Assembly: GCA_964519985.1 (NCBI GenBank)
Contig: CAZFMF010000002.1
Coordinates: 62,001 to 126,000 of the forward strand
Source: JAIEOG01 sp964519985
GTDB lineage: Bacteria > Bdellovibrionota > FAC87 > UBA2466
Direction of reading: 5' to 3'
DNA length: 64,000 nt
This document shows positions 33,047 through 41,974 of this stretch, one piece after another (positions within the stretch are counted from its first letter, which is position 1; the number at the start of each line of letters is the position of its first letter). The notes beneath the pieces were generated by a model that was given only the letters and a program-made list of their open reading frames with translations, searched no databases and was not told the origin of the DNA. Both the position numbers and the translations under genes were made by a program.

Positions 33047-33507
33047 AAAATGCAAAACAACGGGGGAGCGCGATGGAAGAAGTGGTCTATTACTTGGAGT
33101 TGAAGAACAAGTTTTACGAAAAATTCCTCTCCGTGACCGCCAATTTCCTCACGCACGTGCAGCAGGATCGCTGGGAAAACGTGGAATACTTCATGGACAA
33201 CCGGGAGCGCATTCTCAATATTATTCGCTCCTACGACTTCAAGATCGCGGAGCTCTTTCAGCAGATCAATGTCGCCTCCTCCAAACTCGAAAGTTACGGA
33301 GATCGAGTCAAGGGCCTCCTCGAGGAACGCGAGAAACTGGGTAAACGCATTATCGATCAAGACCTCGTGCTCATCGGAAAAATCGATGAAGTCCGCATGG
33401 AGACCATCCGGGAAATCAAGAAGACTCAGGAAACCGGTCAGAAGCTTCATTCCTTCGCCGGCGGCGCCCCGGCCCCGAAGCGTGGAAAACTGCCGAAGGA
33501 TATCTAG
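33043..33507 (+). CDS. FliT-like flagellar chaperone candidate
   Basis: A 154-residue, mostly helical and strongly charged protein. The start at ATG 33043 overlaps the fliS stop (ATGA), although an internal ATG (MEEVVYYLELKNKFYEKF) could also serve. Long amphipathic helices (KFYEKFLSVTANFLTHVQQD, RVKGLLEEREKLGKRI) and the place directly after fliD-fliS, where fliT sits in many operons, suggest an export chaperone. Sequence similarity to FliT is not clear by eye. The C-terminal Gly/Pro/Lys tail is probably flexible. Confidence 0.6.
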   Translation: MKNAKQRGSAMEEVVYYLELKNKFYEKFLSVTANFLTHVQQDRWENVEYFMDNRERILNIIRSYDFKIAELFQQINVASSKLESYGDRVKGLLEEREKLGKRIIDQDLVLIGKIDEVRMETIREIKKTQETGQKLHSFAGGAPAPKRGKLPKDI

Positions 33508-33517
33508 CGTCGTTGCG

Positions 33518-33598
33518 GTCATTGCGAGCGAAGCGTGGCAATCCCGCATCGCTCCGCGATGCGAGCTCGCTTCAGACCTACGGTCTTCGCGATGACGG
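33518..33598. repeat. Dispersed GTCATTGCGA-type repeat, full inverted copy
   Basis: GTCATTGCGAGCGAAGCGTG opens the element, followed by GCAATCCCGC and the inner palindrome ATCGCTCCGCGAT, and it closes with TCTTCGCGATGACGG, an inverted counterpart of the start. It begins 11 bases after the FliT-like stop. A further inverted repeat, CGTCAATT...AATTGACG (33605-33639), follows it, upstream of the TPR gene. Confidence 0.75.
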
Positions 33599-33720
33599 AC
33601 GGACCGTCAATTTCTTGTCGCCGTTGAGTGCAATTGACGTGACTACATCGCGTCAAAGCGAGGAATCACAGCGATTTTTTCGGCAATGCGTGGCATGGAC
33701 CTTGCTCATCCATTGGGGTA

Positions 33721-34857
33721 ATGCAGAACCCCCAGAAGACTTCCGGCGAGTCCCCTTTCTTCAACCTTCTCGCGGGCGCGGATGAAGTGCAGATCCGCGA
33801 AATTTCCGCCGACGCTCCCGAGCGCATGGTCTCGAGCCTCGAAAAGACGTTGAGGGACTTCGAGCCCGAAAAAGACCGTAAGAACCTTCGTACGTTCTTC
33901 GTTCACATCAAAACGCCGGCCGAGATCAAAGCCGAACCCACGGAAAAGCGGCCGTACGACTTGCAGCAGCTCCAGTTGAGCGCGGATTTGCTGCTCCAGA
34001 GCCAAGATTACCTGCTGGCCCGCAATATCTTCTCTTACCTGCTCCAACAGAACTTGCGCGACGCGATCGCCCTGCGCGGCTTGGGCATCTGCCTTTTCAA
34101 GCTGGGTGAAGTGGTTTCTTCCCGCAAGTGTTTCCGCGCGCTCGTGGAACTCTACCAATCGCAAGAAGCCAACTACTGGCTGGCGCTCGGGTATCAGGCC
34201 GAGAGCAAAGATGCGATCGCCGCCGTCCACCTCGAAAAAGTCACGAACCCGGGGGTCCTTTCCGCCGACATGCGGTTTGACCTCTTTAAAACCTTTGGCA
34301 ATTGCCTGACGCGCCTGGGCCAGCTCGATCGCGCCGAAGCGAAATATATTCAAGCCTTGGAGTTGAATCCATCGTCGGACACCATTCACGTCAATCTCGG
34401 TACCCTACTGATTCAGCGCCAAGAATGGGAAAAAGCCCGGGAACGATTCCACCGCGCTGCGGAATTGAACCCGGCAAGCTCGCGCGCCGTGTGTGGTTTG
34501 GGCCTCGTTTCGCTGGCCGCCGGTAATCCGCTCGAAGCCAAAAAACACTTTCACCGCTCTCTGGATCTGGATTCGCAGAACTTGGTCTCCTTGCACCAGC
34601 TGCTCCAGCTTCCGTCCGAAGCCACCGAGTATCCGGATCTCAAGGCGCGCTTGCGCGCGTACTTGGAGAAGGAACCCAATCATGCCGATTCCCACTACGC
34701 TCTGGCCGTCCTGCTGTTCAAGGAAGGCAGCTGGAAGGCCTGCGAGGCCCATACGAAGCGCGCGGTGGAGATCGATCCAAAGCACGAACGCGCGATGAAG
34801 CTCCGTATGGAGCTCAACAACCTGGTCCACACCCAGGTCGGCAACGCGCACGACTAA
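33721..34857 (+). CDS. TPR-repeat protein
   Basis: A 378-residue soluble protein without signal peptide. After a unique N-terminal 80 residues it carries about six tetratricopeptide repeats, such as LLQSQDYLLARNIFSYLLQQ, LGQLDRAEAKYIQALELNPS, QEWEKARERFHRAAELNPAS and GNPLEAKKHFHRSLDLDSQN. TPR domains mediate protein-protein contacts; the partner is unknown. The gene follows the flagellar block on the same strand, but a 213-base gap with repeats separates them. Confidence 0.88.
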   Translation: MQNPQKTSGESPFFNLLAGADEVQIREISADAPERMVSSLEKTLRDFEPEKDRKNLRTFFVHIKTPAEIKAEPTEKRPYDLQQLQLSADLLLQSQDYLLARNIFSYLLQQNLRDAIALRGLGICLFKLGEVVSSRKCFRALVELYQSQEANYWLALGYQAESKDAIAAVHLEKVTNPGVLSADMRFDLFKTFGNCLTRLGQLDRAEAKYIQALELNPSSDTIHVNLGTLLIQRQEWEKARERFHRAAELNPASSRAVCGLGLVSLAAGNPLEAKKHFHRSLDLDSQNLVSLHQLLQLPSEATEYPDLKARLRAYLEKEPNHADSHYALAVLLFKEGSWKACEAHTKRAVEIDPKHERAMKLRMELNNLVHTQVGNAHD

Positions 34858-34874
34858 TTTTCAGAGGTTTAAAA

Positions 34875-34924
34875 GGTACCCGCTACCTTTCCAGGCAGGT
34901 CTGCCTGGAAAGGTAGCGGATACC
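34875..34924. repeat. GGTACC-type palindromic repeat, 24-bp stem
   Basis: Left arm GGTACCCGCTACCTTTCCAG plus GCAG (34875-34898) and its inverted copy (34901-34924) differ by one base and are separated by only GT. The arm core matches the arms of the repeat at 53883-53968. On the plus strand an A-run, not a T-run, follows, so it is not a normal terminator for the TPR gene. Confidence 0.85.
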
Positions 34925-34949
34925 AAAAAACATATTCAAGGGGGAGACC

Positions 34950-35570
34950 GTGATTCGCATCTCTATCGATGACAGTCTGGCCGAAGAAACCCGTTGGGAA
35001 CTCGCGGAATGCGTGGAAGACGTCGTGAACGCCGTCGTTTCCAACCTGCCCCCTAACCGCATTGTTACGAGCATCTTCGTGGACGGGCAACAGGTACCCC
35101 GTCAGCAAGCGAGCCAGGCCCTGAAGGGTCGCTTGGAGGCCATTCGCGAGTTGCAGATCCGCACGGCGGATGCCCACACCTGGGCCTCCCATGGTTTGGA
35201 TCGGGCCGTCTCGGACATCGACCGCCTGCAGAAGAGCCTCCAAGCCGCCGCCGAATTGTACTGGGAAGGCAAAGTCGGGGAAGGCAGCCGCATCTTCGTA
35301 CGCTGTGTGGAGGGCTTGGAGCGCTTCTTGGAAACGATTGTGCTCACGCGTCTCGCCATGAACCTCGACTTCCAGCGACTCACCGTCGATGGGATTTCGC
35401 TGGCTCGATTGGAAAATGATTTTGCGCTCACCCTGCGTCGGATCGTGGACTGCCAAGAGCGCCAGGACTATGAAGGCCTGGCCGACCGGGTGGAGTTTTC
35501 TCTCCTGCCCTGCTTCTCCAGCTGGACCCGGGCCCTGATTCAAATCCAGCGATCGCTCGCCGAAGACTGA
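34950..35570 (+). CDS. Helical protein of unknown function
   Basis: A 206-residue soluble protein starting at GTG 34950, with GGGGAG seven bases upstream. No signal peptide or membrane segment. The first third is mixed (MIRISIDDSLAEETRWELAE, TSIFVDGQQVPRQQ), the rest helical (DRLQKSLQAAAELYWEGKVG, FLETIVLTRLAMNL). I do not recognise it. It follows the TPR gene on the same strand, separated by a palindromic repeat, and converges on the VWA-like lipoprotein gene. Confidence 0.7.
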   Translation: MIRISIDDSLAEETRWELAECVEDVVNAVVSNLPPNRIVTSIFVDGQQVPRQQASQALKGRLEAIRELQIRTADAHTWASHGLDRAVSDIDRLQKSLQAAAELYWEGKVGEGSRIFVRCVEGLERFLETIVLTRLAMNLDFQRLTVDGISLARLENDFALTLRRIVDCQERQDYEGLADRVEFSLLPCFSSWTRALIQIQRSLAED

Positions 35571-35586
35571 GATACGAAGGGAATGC

Positions 35587-36582
35587 TTATTTTCCGACCG
35601 GAAGATAGGTCACGACGATCGTCGTGCCCTCGGGCGGCGTCACGTCGAAAACGATTTCCCGTGTCGCCGCTTCGAAAGTCCAATTGTAACCGGGGATTTC
35701 CACCGCATCGCGCATGATGCTGACCTTCAGAGTTTCCAGTTGCGGGAGGCCCTGGATGGGAAAGCGCTTCGGCAGCACTTTCAGCTGCAAACCGCTCAAA
35801 TCAAAGTCGTTCACAAAACCGGGAGTGCAGAGATCCGCGGTATCGCCACCGAGCTTATTTGCCAACCGGAAGAACCGATCTTCATAGGTACCAGGTGACG
35901 TATCGATTTCGTTATCGGTCGAGCGCGCGCACCGCATTTCGGGCGTCACCGCACCGGGCGCCGCCGGCATATAGTTCGCGGCATAAACCCGCAGCAAGTC
36001 GTTGCGACCGTTCTTCAACGCCAAAATCTTATCCCCGAAGTGCTCGACTGGATCCACACCGGTCGGCGCGGTCGATTCGTCATCGCTATAGGACAAGTAC
36101 ACCAACACCAGCGGCAGGCGCGGGTCGGTGAGGAACGTCTTGGTCAGCGCTTCGTACGACGCTTCGATGCCGAAGTTCGTGGCGCTGGTCGAGAGGTTCA
36201 ATAAGGGGAAGAAAATGTCGCCGAAGAAACCGACTCGCTGGGCCAACGTGCCGTCACCGCGGGTCAAAATCCGGGGCGCACTGATCGGCTTCAAAACGCC
36301 TTTGTGGTAAACGCCGTCCATACTGGTAATCCCCATACGGTACTGGCCGTACTGACCCAGCTGGCTATCAATCTTCACGAAAAGGTTCTGCGCTTCGGTA
36401 ATCAAGTTGTCGCGGTAGTTGCGCATCGGCGAGCGATCATCAATCACCCAAAGCACTTCGAGGTAATGCGGGTTGTAATCCTGGGCAAAGGTCTCGGTGG
36501 TCGAAGACGACACGAAATTCTCGGTGTCACTGCAACCCGCGAAAACCGACAGAATACAAAGGGTGATTAAAAAACGCTTCAT
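35587..36582 (-). CDS. Lipoprotein with degenerate von Willebrand A-like domain
   Basis: A 331-residue lipoprotein: leader MKRFLITLCILSVFAGC with the lipid-bearing cysteine at 17. The segment LEVLWVIDDRSPMRNYRDNL sits where VWA proteins have the metal-binding DxSxS; here it reads DRSPM, so the site is incomplete. Later LPLVLVYLSYSDDESTAPTG fits the second VWA strand and acidic loop. The C-terminal 100 residues look like an Ig-like beta domain ending in TTIVVTYLPVGK. It may be a surface or periplasmic scaffold. It lies downstream of the barrel/TPR pair on the same strand. Confidence 0.72.
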   Translation of the reverse strand: MKRFLITLCILSVFAGCSDTENFVSSSTTETFAQDYNPHYLEVLWVIDDRSPMRNYRDNLITEAQNLFVKIDSQLGQYGQYRMGITSMDGVYHKGVLKPISAPRILTRGDGTLAQRVGFFGDIFFPLLNLSTSATNFGIEASYEALTKTFLTDPRLPLVLVYLSYSDDESTAPTGVDPVEHFGDKILALKNGRNDLLRVYAANYMPAAPGAVTPEMRCARSTDNEIDTSPGTYEDRFFRLANKLGGDTADLCTPGFVNDFDLSGLQLKVLPKRFPIQGLPQLETLKVSIMRDAVEIPGYNWTFEAATREIVFDVTPPEGTTIVVTYLPVGK

Positions 36583-36715
36583 ACCGCGCTCTTGGATTGC
36601 AAGTTGTTCGCCAGGCTCAGAGCGAGATCGGACCGCTACGATTTCAACGGCTTGAGTGTGGACTTTCGGGATGCAGGGGCGTCACTTCCTAGGCACGAGT
36701 GACGGTTTGCGGCAG

Positions 36716-37645
36716 CTACCCTTCGCGGCGCGCGAGACGGCGTCGGACCTCGACCAGGCGTTCGGTAATGCGGTAGGGATCCCACCCGGTGGGCTCCGAC
36801 GCGGTTTCCACGAAGCGGCGAAGCCAGCGGCGGCCTTCGGCCTCGGCTCCCGGAGTGGCATTGAGTGCCGTCCCCAACGCCAGATAGACGATCGGTGGCG
36901 GATCCTCTTTGCCCTTCCCCACCAGCCCCTTGAGGAGCGTGGTCGCGGCGGCGTAGTTGCCGATCTCATTGAGGGCCAGTCCGTAGAGGGCTTTGAGGCC
37001 ATTGTCCATCGGCCCGTCCCAGCTTTTTAGGATCTCAATCGCTTCGCCGTAGTTTTTGAAATAGAAGTGCGCCTCGGCGAAATCCGCCAACGTCTTTTCG
37101 TCGTAAGGGTAGCTGCGCGCGGCCGCGCGTAAGCTCTGGTAGTAGAGATTCCAGTAGCCCAGCTGTTTTTCCGTGTCGGCCTTCAGCCGCAGAATCGCGA
37201 ACTGCCCGCGATCGGCATTGGCCGCCTGATTCAGCAGCCCCAGTGCGGCCGCACCCTCGCCGCGCTCCAAGCGATGCTTCCCCTGCAGGTAAAAATTTTG
37301 CGCCTGGTCGGTGAGAAAACTGTTTTGCAATTCCCAGAAGCGGCGTTTGAGTGCGAGGCGATTTTCCCGCGAAAAGCGACGAGTCGGGTCACCCAACAAG
37401 GTGCCCAATTGCTCCATGATGGCCGAGCGCCCATCCGTCCATAACGAGAGCTCCGCCACGCGCACAATGGCGAGAAGATTGTCTGGCTCTGATTCAATGA
37501 CTTGCCGCCAAAGCTTGAGCGACTGGGCGTAGGCATCTTGCCGGTAGTAATATTCCGCGGCGGCGACCGGCGGTACCGGCTTGGCCCAGACCGACTCCGC
37601 CGCCAAACAAGCCGCCAAAGTCAGTGAGCTCCGCAAAGTCGCCAT
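36716..37645 (-). CDS. Exported TPR-like protein
   Basis: A 309-residue protein with a signal peptide (MATLRSSLTLAACLAAESVWA). Helical repeats of TPR type fill the rest (AEYYYRQDAYAQSLKLWRQV, AEAHFYFKNYGEAIEILKSW, LNEIGNYAAATTLLKGLVGK), ending in an Arg-rich tail. Its start at 37645 is one base after the stop of the barrel gene, so the two are probably translated as a unit, with the TPR protein in the periplasm next to the barrel. Function unknown. Confidence 0.78.
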   Translation of the reverse strand: MATLRSSLTLAACLAAESVWAKPVPPVAAAEYYYRQDAYAQSLKLWRQVIESEPDNLLAIVRVAELSLWTDGRSAIMEQLGTLLGDPTRRFSRENRLALKRRFWELQNSFLTDQAQNFYLQGKHRLERGEGAAALGLLNQAANADRGQFAILRLKADTEKQLGYWNLYYQSLRAAARSYPYDEKTLADFAEAHFYFKNYGEAIEILKSWDGPMDNGLKALYGLALNEIGNYAAATTLLKGLVGKGKEDPPPIVYLALGTALNATPGAEAEGRRWLRRFVETASEPTGWDPYRITERLVEVRRRLARREG

Positions 37646-37646
37646 T

Positions 37647-39011
37647 TTAGAAGGTCAGTGCGGCCGTCGCCCTCAAAGCGAAAGCGGCTCCGGTGGTGGG
37701 CGCGCCAATGCCCGCTCCCGCCAGGAGAAGACCAAAATCCGCGCCCAAGTGGAAGTTCTTGTAAATCGCGTAATCGGTGCCAGCATCAAATTCGATACCC
37801 AAGTTGCCCGATTCCCCCGCCTGGGTCGAAGCCTTCTGCGCGATCACGACCTCCAGTCCCGACGAAAGGGAGGTCGACCAATCGATCTTCACTCCGGGAC
37901 GCAAGTACAAGACGCCCGAGAACGCGTTGTTTCTGCCGTAGGCTACCGGCGTGCCCAGACCCACATTGTTGCCGGCGTAAGTCCCGAGCAACTCGCGGCC
38001 CAGGATCAAACCCGGACGGCGATTGCGGTGCAAGAGGGTAAATCCGGTCATCGTGTCCGCATTGGTATCGGCATCGCCGGTCGCGTAGACGAACTCCAAA
38101 AACGTCTTCACCTTGCGGTAGTCCAAAGCCACGTTCAGCAAAACGCCGAACGCGTTTAAGTCGCGAATGGCGCCCGAGGGGGTGATGGCATTTCCGTTGA
38201 GCCAACTCACTTCGCCGCCGTAGGTCAAGTAACCGCTCGTCTTTTTCAGATACAAATCGACGGCGTTATTGCTCAAAGGCGAAGCCATCCCGGTGGAATT
38301 TGGGAAAGCCGTCGAACCCGGCTGCACATAGGGGTTACCCGAACCCGCCGTCAGCGCCGTGGCCTGAGTGGCGGATCGCTGCTGTTTCTCAAAGAGCAAA
38401 CCCGCTTCCACTTCCACTTCCGGATTGTCGTAACGCAGATAGGCGGAGAAGAATTCTTGGTCGTCGTTGTTCGTCGCCAAAACCGAATTCTTAAGTCCCT
38501 TAGAATAGGCCAGCGCCCCGATCACGTAGCCCAGGTGCAGACGGTATTCGATGCGATCCAGCGTGCTTTGAAAATCATCCCATAGGGTGTCGCCGGAATC
38601 GTACATCATGCCATAGCCCCAGGAGACGGGCATGCGACCGAGACGAAACACCCCGATGTCCGAGGTCCACTCCAGCCACACGCGCGTGAGATTGAAGGCA
38701 ACGGCCCTCGGATCCCCGAAGATCCAGCTGCCCTGGCCAGAACGCAATGGGCCAACCGCCGGTGTAAAAAACGGAGAGGAGAGCAAAGACCATTGCGATT
38801 TGATGCTGAAATGGTCGTCCACCACGAGATTCGGGTTCAACAAAGCCCGGGCCGCGATGTAATTCTTCGAACCCGAGGCCGCGGCACCCAAGCCGAGGTT
38901 ATTGTACGACGCCGTTTCGGCGCGCAATGTCCCGGAGAAATTCATGGTGGCCGCGAAAGAGGCTCCCGACCAGACAAGTACCGCTAACCCTAGCTGAAAA
39001 CGTGCTTTCAT
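37647..39011 (-). CDS. Outer-membrane beta-barrel (porin-like) protein
   Basis: A 454-residue protein from ATG 39011 with signal peptide MKARFQLGLAVLVWSGASFA. The mature part reads as strands with alternating aromatic residues (FRLGRMPVSWGYGMMYDSGD, GYLTYGGEVSWLNGNA, FLEFVYATGDADTN) and ends in FALRATAALTF with a terminal Phe, the usual barrel-insertion signal. The sequence fits large porins or alginate/carbohydrate-type exporters. The TPR gene downstream starts after one base. Substrate unknown. Confidence 0.8.
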   Translation of the reverse strand: MKARFQLGLAVLVWSGASFAATMNFSGTLRAETASYNNLGLGAAASGSKNYIAARALLNPNLVVDDHFSIKSQWSLLSSPFFTPAVGPLRSGQGSWIFGDPRAVAFNLTRVWLEWTSDIGVFRLGRMPVSWGYGMMYDSGDTLWDDFQSTLDRIEYRLHLGYVIGALAYSKGLKNSVLATNNDDQEFFSAYLRYDNPEVEVEAGLLFEKQQRSATQATALTAGSGNPYVQPGSTAFPNSTGMASPLSNNAVDLYLKKTSGYLTYGGEVSWLNGNAITPSGAIRDLNAFGVLLNVALDYRKVKTFLEFVYATGDADTNADTMTGFTLLHRNRRPGLILGRELLGTYAGNNVGLGTPVAYGRNNAFSGVLYLRPGVKIDWSTSLSSGLEVVIAQKASTQAGESGNLGIEFDAGTDYAIYKNFHLGADFGLLLAGAGIGAPTTGAAFALRATAALTF

Positions 39012-39046
39012 CGTGTCCGACTTCATATCCGAGCCTACGGGAGTAG

Positions 39047-39316
39047 TCACCCCCCCTTTTTATGTAGCTCTTCCTCGAGGTATTTCTCGTAAAGGGTGTC
39101 CCATTGGCGGCTATTTTCCGGCGGCGGGTTCTTTTGTGACGAGATGCGTTTGCGCGCCGTCTCGCCACAGGCCTCCATGGCACTTTGGGAACTCAATGCG
39201 ACGCGCTTGGCTTCGCGCATGGCCTGAACCTTATCCGGAAACGTGACCAACGCCCCTTTTTCGAGGCCATCCAAGAGCAGGTGAACGATGTGGATCATTT
39301 TCTCTTCTGAAATCAT
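39047..39316 (-). CDS. DUF507 family protein
   Basis: An 89-residue soluble helical protein. The pattern EEKMIHIVHLLLDGLEKGAL and RKRISSQKNPPPENSRQWDT, ending YEKYLEEELHKKGG, matches one of the two DUF507 paralogues that occur as neighbours in deltaproteobacterial and Aquificales genomes. Function unknown. The second copy is just upstream, seven bases away. Confidence 0.75.
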   Translation of the reverse strand: MISEEKMIHIVHLLLDGLEKGALVTFPDKVQAMREAKRVALSSQSAMEACGETARKRISSQKNPPPENSRQWDTLYEKYLEEELHKKGG

Positions 39317-39323
39317 CCGTGCC

Positions 39324-39602
39324 TCAAATGACCAGGTTGCGATCCTTGATCAGCTGTTTCTTGATCATCAGGAACATCTTCTGTCGGTCGATCTTATCGC
39401 CCATCTGGGCGGCATAAGTTTCCAGGAGCTTTTCCGCCTCACGGTTGAGATCGTCCTCAACCCTCAAATCGGCGATAAAAATCTCCTCCATTTTCTTCAG
39501 GACTTCTGGCTCGGACTTTTTTAGAATAACCAACTGCCGGGACTTCAAGGCCAGAAGGATCTTCTGACTGACCATTTTGACCTGGAAGGGCTTGAGCCGC
39601 AT
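39324..39602 (-). CDS. DUF507 family protein
   Basis: A 92-residue helical protein starting MRLKPFQVKMVSQKILLALK. It ends DRQKMFLMIKKQLIKDRNLVI, the typical DUF507 C-terminus, with ADLRVEDDLNREAEKLLETY in the middle. No function is known for the family. It is the first of a tandem pair and is divergent from the PBP gene, 34 bases away. Confidence 0.8.
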   Translation of the reverse strand: MRLKPFQVKMVSQKILLALKSRQLVILKKSEPEVLKKMEEIFIADLRVEDDLNREAEKLLETYAAQMGDKIDRQKMFLMIKKQLIKDRNLVI

Positions 39603-39636
39603 GGCAAAAGACTAGTCACCGAGACCAGCGAATTCA

Positions 39637-41931
39637 ATGAATATGTCTTCCCCTTGGCGCAAACGTTTCCTCTGGACCCTCGTCGGTTGTGGCGTCATTG
39701 CGGGCACGCTTTTCGCGCTCCTGGCCGCGTATATCGGCGTCATCACCCACCGGATCGACACGCGTATCGCCCAGTTGCGGTCCTCCCAGGCCTCAGCGTT
39801 CTATGGTTTTTATCCACCCTTCGAGATCGGGCAGCAGTATTCCGGCGCCGAACTCAATTCCGTGCTCCAAAGCGACGGCTGGTTCGCCAAGAAGTCGCCG
39901 GAGGGACTCGTTCCGGGCGAGTACTACTTGCGCGTGCACTCGACGGGGGCCGAGCTCCAACTCCTACGCGCGGCGTTCGGCGGGGCGGGGCACGATCTGC
40001 CGCAAGCGAAGGTGGCAATCGCCTTTGAAGGGCCCCCGGACGGCTTAGTGATCCGTTCGATTACGGGCGTCGACTCGGGCCAGGCCCTCACCCGCTTGGA
40101 TCTGCCGCCGAAAAAAGTGGCCAGTTACTTCGCCGGCCGTTTGCGCACGCAAAACGCCGTTTCGCTTTCCGAGATGCCGGTTTCCATGCGCATGGCCGCC
40201 ATCGCGATCGAAGACGTCCGTTTCTTGGAACACCACGGTGTCAGCCTCCGCAGCACCGTTCGCGCGTTGTTTCGCGATCTCATGGCCCGCAGTTTCGTAG
40301 AAGGCGGCAGTACCATTACCCAGCAGCTGATGAAGAACCTGTTTTTCTCGAATGAAAAAGCGGTTTCGCGCAAACTGAAAGAAGCGATTTTCGCGGTCAT
40401 CACCGAGGGACGCCACTCGAAAGAGGCGATCCTCGAGGCTTATTTAAATGAAGTGTATATGGGCCAATGGGGACCCCACGAAATTCACGGCGTCTCGGAA
40501 GGGGCGCAGTACTATTTCAATCGCCCGGTCACCCGCCTTTCGCTGGCCCAGAGCGCCACCTTGGCCGCCATCGTTCAGGCCCCCAATGCCCATGACCCGC
40601 GCCGCCATCCGGAAAAATCGCTGAATCGTCGCAATCTCGTACTCAAAAAGATGTTAGACGCGGAGTTTATTTTGCCCGACGAATACGAAGCGGCCAAAGA
40701 GGAGCCGCTCGGCGTGTCCAAAGAAGGCACACTCGCCGATGTCGACTACGCGATCGACTTGGTGCTGAATCGGCTGCCGGCCAATGTGCGCTCGCGTCTC
40801 GATACTGACGTCCTGACGATTTATCTTTCGCTCAATCCCTATCTGCAATCGGCCGCATCGGAAGTTTTGTCAGCAAATATCGAGCGTCTCAAGACCCTGG
40901 CTCCCGAAATTGCGGAGAAGGAAAAGGCGGGCGTGCACTTGCAAGGGGCACTCATCGCCATCGACGTGAAAAACTGCACCTTGTTGGCGTTGCAGGGCGG
41001 ACGCAGCTATCGCCAGACGCAGTTCAATCGGGTGACTCAGGGCAAGCGGCAACCCGGCTCGCTTTTTAAGCCGTTTGTTTTTCTCTCCGCCTTCGCCAAA
41101 CCCGTCGATCCACCCCTGACGCCACTCACCCTGCTGGATGATTCTCCTTTTGAGTGGTCGTACGATAAGCAAACCTGGTCGCCCAAGAATTTTGACGACG
41201 ATTTTCGGGGCCCCGTGAAGGCGCGCGATGTTTTGGAAAAATCGATCAATGTGCCAACCGCGCGCTTAGCGGAACAAGTCGGCATCCCAAAGATTCGCGA
41301 AATCATCGCCGCCGCCGGCGTCACGTCGCCGCTGCCGGCCGTCCCATCGCTTTCGTTGGGCGGGGTCGACGTCACGCCGATTGAATTGGCCGAGGCGTAT
41401 ACAACCATTGCCAACCTCGGGCAGCGCTGCGAACTGCGACCGCTCTTAGAGGTGTACGATAGCGGTGGCAATCAGCTTTTGAAGACGGAGAAGGTGTCGA
41501 GTGAAGCCCTGCCGCCCGAACCGGTTTTCCAGACCATCAATCTGATGCGCGGAAGTTTTACTCACGGGAGCGCCCGGAGTGCGGCCGGCTACGGCCTACC
41601 TGCCCGCGATTTCGCCGGCAAGACCGGCACGACCAACGAGGGACGGGATACGTGGTTCGTCGGTTTTTCGCCATCCATCCTGGCACTCATATGGATGGGC
41701 TACGACGAGCAGGAAAAACTCGGCCTGACCGGAAGTGCGGCCGCGGTGCCGATGTGGACGAGCTTTATGCGCAAAGCCCGCCCCTTTATTTCCAATGATA
41801 CTTTTCCCGCGCCTACGGGATTGGTGCCGATGGTGATCGATCGTACGGGCGGCTCCGGCTGCGCCGATCCGCAACTCGAATATTTCACACCCGGAACCGA
41901 GCCCTCAAGCTCGACTTGCCCGCAACCCTAG
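39637..41931 (+). CDS. Bifunctional penicillin-binding protein 1B-like (glycosyltransferase/transpeptidase)
   Basis: A 764-residue class A PBP that polymerises glycan strands and crosslinks peptides. Order: N-terminal membrane anchor (GVIAGTLFALLAAYIGVI); a UB2H-like region (about 50-150); the GT51 domain with catalytic Glu near 191 (AIAIEDVRFLEHHG), GGSTITQQLMKNLFFS and LEAYLNEVYMGQWG; and the transpeptidase domain with S475 in QPGSLFKPFVF, EKSINVPTARL and K662 in AGKTGTTNEG. The UB2H-like part points to the PBP1b branch, which in known systems is activated by an outer-membrane lipoprotein; no such partner is evident. Confidence 0.93.
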   Translation: MNMSSPWRKRFLWTLVGCGVIAGTLFALLAAYIGVITHRIDTRIAQLRSSQASAFYGFYPPFEIGQQYSGAELNSVLQSDGWFAKKSPEGLVPGEYYLRVHSTGAELQLLRAAFGGAGHDLPQAKVAIAFEGPPDGLVIRSITGVDSGQALTRLDLPPKKVASYFAGRLRTQNAVSLSEMPVSMRMAAIAIEDVRFLEHHGVSLRSTVRALFRDLMARSFVEGGSTITQQLMKNLFFSNEKAVSRKLKEAIFAVITEGRHSKEAILEAYLNEVYMGQWGPHEIHGVSEGAQYYFNRPVTRLSLAQSATLAAIVQAPNAHDPRRHPEKSLNRRNLVLKKMLDAEFILPDEYEAAKEEPLGVSKEGTLADVDYAIDLVLNRLPANVRSRLDTDVLTIYLSLNPYLQSAASEVLSANIERLKTLAPEIAEKEKAGVHLQGALIAIDVKNCTLLALQGGRSYRQTQFNRVTQGKRQPGSLFKPFVFLSAFAKPVDPPLTPLTLLDDSPFEWSYDKQTWSPKNFDDDFRGPVKARDVLEKSINVPTARLAEQVGIPKIREIIAAAGVTSPLPAVPSLSLGGVDVTPIELAEAYTTIANLGQRCELRPLLEVYDSGGNQLLKTEKVSSEALPPEPVFQTINLMRGSFTHGSARSAAGYGLPARDFAGKTGTTNEGRDTWFVGFSPSILALIWMGYDEQEKLGLTGSAAAVPMWTSFMRKARPFISNDTFPAPTGLVPMVIDRTGGSGCADPQLEYFTPGTEPSSSTCPQP

Positions 41932-41974
41932 GCCTGGCTTTGATTTCATTTCGATCTGGGTAGAATCTCTATTC

